DNA from: Talinum fruticosum | Lineage: Eukaryota; Streptophyta; Magnoliopsida; Caryophyllales; Talinaceae | NCBI GenBank assembly: GCA_021018815.1 | Contig: JAITYX010000007.1 | Span: 4,155,001 to 4,219,000, forward strand | Direction of reading: 5' to 3' | Length of the DNA: 64,000 nucleotides | Shown here: positions 60,500 through 64,000 of the stretch, piece by piece | How the letters are laid out: each line of letters opens with the position of its first letter | How positions within the stretch are numbered: the stretch's first letter is position 1 | The notes under the pieces: model-generated | What the model was told of the DNA's origin: nothing | Seen by the model: only the letters and a program-made list of their open reading frames with translations | Database searches by the model: none | Program-made: the position numbers and the translations under genes

Positions 60500-62220
60500 G
60501 TCTTATTAATACGATGTACATATTCTTTCCGTTTTTGCTCATTGTTTGAATTTTTTTGACTTCATAGATGGTTCCAAATTCCTAAAATTTTTACTGTAAA
60601 TTCATAGAAATTTTTAATAATTTTTAAAATTTTTTGGTGAATTTTGGATGAGTAGATTCTGTGTTTTAAAATTTTGAAGGAAATTGTTCTTTTTTTAAGC
60701 ACAAAGTTCTATTTAAGGGAAGTGAGACCTATGACAACGATTGGCTTGACCAACCATAGTCATAGGTTACCTATGACAACAGCTTCTTTATAAGAACCAT
60801 TTTCACGAGTCCTACTACTACGATGTGTAGATTTTTTCCGTTTTTACACATTGTTTGAATTGTTGTGATTCCATGGATGGTTCAAAATTCTTGACATTTT
60901 TACGGTAGATTCATATGAATTTATGACATTTTTTGTATTTTTTTGTGAATTTTGGATGCGTAGATTCTGTGCTATGAACTTTTTAAGGAAGTTGTTTATT
61001 TTACAAGTAGCAAGTTATTAATAGGAACTATTATCATAAGTCTTATTACTACAATGTGCAGATTTTTTCCATTTTTGCTCACTATTTGAATTTTTGTGAC
61101 TTCATGGATGATTCAAAATTCACGAAATTTTTACTCGCAGATTCATATAAATTTATGGAAATTTCCTATATTTGTTGGTAACTTAGTATGAGTAGATTTT
61201 GTGTTATGAATTTTGCAAGGAAATCATTTTGTTTTGGAAACAGAAAGTTCTATTGAGGTCCGGATAGACCTATAACAACGGTTCTATCTAGGAGTCATTA
61301 TAATAGGTCATTTGGTTTTTTAAAAACAATCTCTTACTCGTTCTCTCTCTGTTCGGACTTATTATTTCTCTCTCCTTTTCTCCTATGTTTGCCCATCTCC
61401 TACTTTTAAAAACAATCTCTCTTTTTCTCTATCCTTAGACTCGTACCTCATTCCCCATCAATAAAGTAAGAATCCTCTTCTCTCTCACTCGTTCGCCCTC
61501 TCGTTCATTTTCTAGGTCTCTCTCTCCTTTTCGTCTCCTTCTCCTTCTCCATCTCCATCTCCATCTCCATCCTCATCCGTATTCATCTTCTCCATCCTCA
61601 CCAACCCTTCTCCCGCAGATCCATTTAGATCTACATTTAAATGCCAACTCCGAGAGATTTTAAAGAGATCTATAAAATTTCTAGCCTCTTTAATAAGTTG
61701 ATTCAGATCTGTAAAATTAGTTTTTCTTCATTTTGTTTAGATTTTGTTTCTATTTTTTATATATAAAATTCGACCTTTTGTTTCGGATCCGACTTGTTAT
61801 CGGCACCGACATTGATATTGGGGCATGCATTTTAGGGCTCAAGTGAGGATTTTAAAGAGGAGAAGGCAGACGACGAGAATGAGACGAAGAGCATATGACG
61901 AGAAGGATACGAAGAGTAGATGGCAAAAGACATCAAGTTCTAAGTTTTAGGTTTCACTTTCTTCTTCAAATTTTAGTTTTAGATCTCAAAATTTCATTTT
62001 TAGATTTTGATTTAGTGTAAATCGATTGCTTTTCAAATGAAAAAATTCAAAATGTGTAAACTTGACTTTATATGCAGATTTTTCCCTATCTTTTCTCACT
62101 ATTTGAATTATGGTGATTACATGGAAGACCGAAATTCTTGAAATTTTTACTGTAGATTCATGTGAATTTATATCAATTTCTTCTATTTTTGATGAATTTG
62201 GAATGTCTCGTTATAATTAG
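60500..62220. repeat. Four diverged copies of a roughly 230-310-bp repeat
   Basis: Units begin near 60,500, 60,810, 61,040 and 62,060. Shared words are GCAGATTTTTTCC (and variants), CACTRTTTGAATTTTTGTGA, GGATGGTTCAAAATTC, TTTACTGTAGATTCATATGA and TGAATTTTGGATG-AGTAGATTCTGTGTT. The last copy is separated by a CT-rich block (61,320-61,620). Confidence 0.75.
61320..61640. other. CT-rich block with CATCTC minisatellite
   Basis: CTCTCTCTCC-rich, with CATCTC repeated at 61,549-61,571. It resembles a plant 5' UTR but no open frame follows. Confidence 0.4.
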
Positions 62221-62453
62221 ACCTGGTTTGGTCAAACCTTTAACAATGGTTATTTTATAAGAATCGTTGTCATAGTCCTCACCTATGACAACGGTTATAA
62301 TGTAGAACCGTTGTTAGAAGTAGTCTTTGACAACAGTTGTAGAGCCATTGTCAAAGATACTCGACTTACAAGAACGCTCACCTAAACCACGTTTGTAAAC
62401 TCGTTGTTAAAATTCGTTTATAATCGTTATTAAAGATTATTCTTGTAGTAGTG

Positions 62454-64000
62454 CATTTATATTTAATGGATTCTTTTTTTCTATGAAAAAAGAATATTTA
62501 TTAATGAAAACCAAATGATATCTACTATAAAAATCATGCAAAGAATAAATGGAAAATATCAAAATAAATACTCAATCAAAAAGTTAATGGTAAATCTATT
62601 ATTGACCAACTCTAATCTTGTAGCCTCTTCCCGGTTGCTAATCATGTTCTTCAATGTCCTTGTATCTTTCTCGAATATTGGGCTATGTTGAGATAACCAA
62701 GTCGGTTGATTGACCTGGTTATCAAAGTGGGTTAATGGTTCGACCGGTTGGGCCGTTTAGCTCTGGATTAGACCGGTTGGCCTAGTTGATGATTGATCGA
62801 TTAGACTAGTTAAACCCGATATTATTTGAGTAAAAAACAAAGCTAGTTCAACCCATATTTATAAAAAGAATTATGGGCCTTGACTAAAAAGCACCTCCAA
62901 ACACTAATATTTTAAACCTTTTTGTCTCTTTAAAAAGAAAACCCTAATTACCTACTATCCCTTATTCCTTCCCTCGCTCCCTCCCCCGACTTGGACAGCC
63001 CCAATTAGCATCCCTCTTATCTCATCCCTCTCTCATTGGCCCTTTCTCATCCACCCTCCCCCATCTTATCCTTTTCTCACCAGCCCTCCCCACATCTCAT
63101 TTCTCTCTCATCGCCCCCTCAATCCCCATCTCTCTCTTTCTACATCACCTACCCAATGCTACTCTTGTGCTCGAAGAGAATCCATGCCTTGTCGACACAG
63201 CGGCAGCCGGGGAGTACTAGAAGGGAGAGCGGGGTGGGTGGGGGCTAGGACTCGTCGTTGGGCTCGTGAAGGAAGAAGGAAGGTCTCTGTCAAATGATTC
63301 TATCTCAACTTCTTGGCAATGGCCATCCTCAACCCCCTCTCTTTGTATTCCATCTCCTCTCGCCTCATGCTCATTGAAATTAATCATGGCCAAAACAATA
63401 ATAAACCATATCGAAGAAGACTAGTAGAAAGGAACCAGATCCGAGAAGAAAAGAAGAGAAATCCCGGATGGACCATGGTTTGGCCAGTTCATCCGAGTAG
63501 CCGGGTCGACCGGGTTTGGCCAAGTGTGTCCGATTCTATAGCCCAAACGAGTCCGTGTCTTCTCCGGACCGGACCGATGAGCGATTCACTGGCCGAACCA
63601 CTTCGACCTATCGACCTAGTCCGGTTTTCGTAACGTAGACAATGGGAAGCTATAATATCTCTCCGGAGCAAATATATATTTGACGTGATATGTTACACTT
63701 GTAAGGAAGATCATCATAACCAAATCAAAATAAGCAGATTTTATATAAAAATTCAATTATTTTCCACAATTTACCACATTCGGATATGTGAAAAGTCACA
63801 TAAGAGTAAGAGATAACATTCACACTAGGGTGAGAAGTCAAAACCTATACTAATAAAGAAAAACCTAAAATGGATAAAATTTATTAAAAAAATTAAATTA
63901 ATATTAAATTTAATTATAATTAAAATATAGCATTGAAAAAAAAATTGAGACTTACCACCCATAACTATAGCTAATAGTAGCCCTAATTAGAGAAAATTGA
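62454..64000. other. Unassigned end of window with two open frames
   Basis: ACCGGTTGG / GACCGG-type words occur at 62,740-62,810, and GACCGGGTTTGGCC-type words at 63,500-63,630, possibly the ends of a MITE. Between them are two GC-richer plus-strand frames (63,036-63,248, Pro/Ser-rich; 63,313-63,633). I recognise neither. Codon pattern is not persuasive. Confidence 0.3.

Larger units (their letters stand above)
60187..62453. mobile_element. Non-autonomous CACTA-like element with tandem repeats
   Basis: The right end, reverse-complemented, reads CACTACTACAAGAATAATCT. The left end near 60,187 is degenerate (CATAACTATTACAATGATAA). Sub-terminal zones are filled with ACGGTTCTTTATAGGAACCG and CTATGACAACGG words in both orientations, similar in plan to the outer CACTA at 10-44 kb. 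There is no transposase. Confidence 0.5.

Noticed and set aside
62690..63630. ACCGGTT-type words on both sides suggesting MITE ends
   Set aside because: No precise inverted repeat or target duplication could be matched by eye.
63313..63633. 106-codon plus-strand frame
   Set aside because: It begins in a reasonable ATG context but has no recognisable domain or splice context and overlaps repeat-like ACCGG words. It is not called as a gene.
1..64000. CRISPR arrays, bacterial operons, tRNA or rRNA genes
   Set aside because: No regularly spaced repeats of that type, no operon structure and no cloverleaf or rRNA-like segment seen. The window is plant nuclear DNA.

Overview
The window looks like nuclear DNA from a flowering plant. 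It is AT-rich, has no bacterial-style gene packing, and consists almost wholly of transposable elements in several states of decay. The elements recognised by eye are plant types: SIRE-like Ty1/copia, CACTA (En/Spm), hAT, LINE, SINE-like, MITEs and an endogenous caulimovirid. The species cannot be named from this window. I found no intact cellular protein-coding gene and no tRNA or rRNA gene. All coding regions called here are broken, so all boundaries are approximate except where target-site duplications or terminal repeats fix them.

Layout. 1.1-2.9 kb: LINE ORF2 C-terminal remnants in two tandem pieces. 3.2-4.2 kb: a MITE-like element and a SINE-like element. 4.8-7.8 kb: the gag end and 5' LTR of a decayed copia element. 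7.8-9.8 kb: AT-rich DNA with hAT-MITE-like pieces and a TA microsatellite.

9.84-44.58 kb is one nested structure. A MITE-like element with long inverted arms holds an outer CACTA element (10,075-44,159, 3-bp AAA duplication). This holds a second, roughly 32-kb CACTA (10,731-43,116). The inner CACTA carries a broken second-ORF (Ptta/En-Spm-like) gene and a broken TNP2 transposase gene, both on the minus strand. Into it have jumped a 3.7-kb hAT element (17,435-21,099, perfect 8-bp duplication), a small MITE-like element (24.6-25.0 kb) and a 10.5-kb SIRE-like copia retrotransposon (25,827-36,331). It also carries two degenerate copies of exons that read like the plant microtubule-array gene TONNEAU1 (TON1).

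44.6-48.1 kb: MITEs and three modules separated by long TA tracts, plus other microsatellites. 48.4-57.9 kb: a decayed but nearly full-length endogenous caulimovirid on the minus strand, running from a degenerate primer-binding site through a zinc-knuckle coat region, movement protein, protease, reverse transcriptase and RNase H to a 35S-like promoter. It is interrupted by a solo LTR of the SIRE-like family (52,811-54,330), a second solo-LTR-like insertion (about 54,787-56,210) and a MITE. 58-60 kb is mostly unassigned. 60.2-62.45 kb is a non-autonomous CACTA-like element with internal tandem repeats. The last 1.5 kb has GC-richer sequence with two unrecognised open frames.

The only elements with any apparent joint function are the two CACTA genes (transposase plus accessory DNA-binding protein) and the gag-pol plus extra ORF of the copia element. 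None of these is intact. The points most worth following are the nested CACTA structure that splits an otherwise open reading frame, the captured and duplicated TON1-like exons, a promoter-like block ahead of the extra ORF of the copia element, and the end-to-end structure of the caulimovirid copy.
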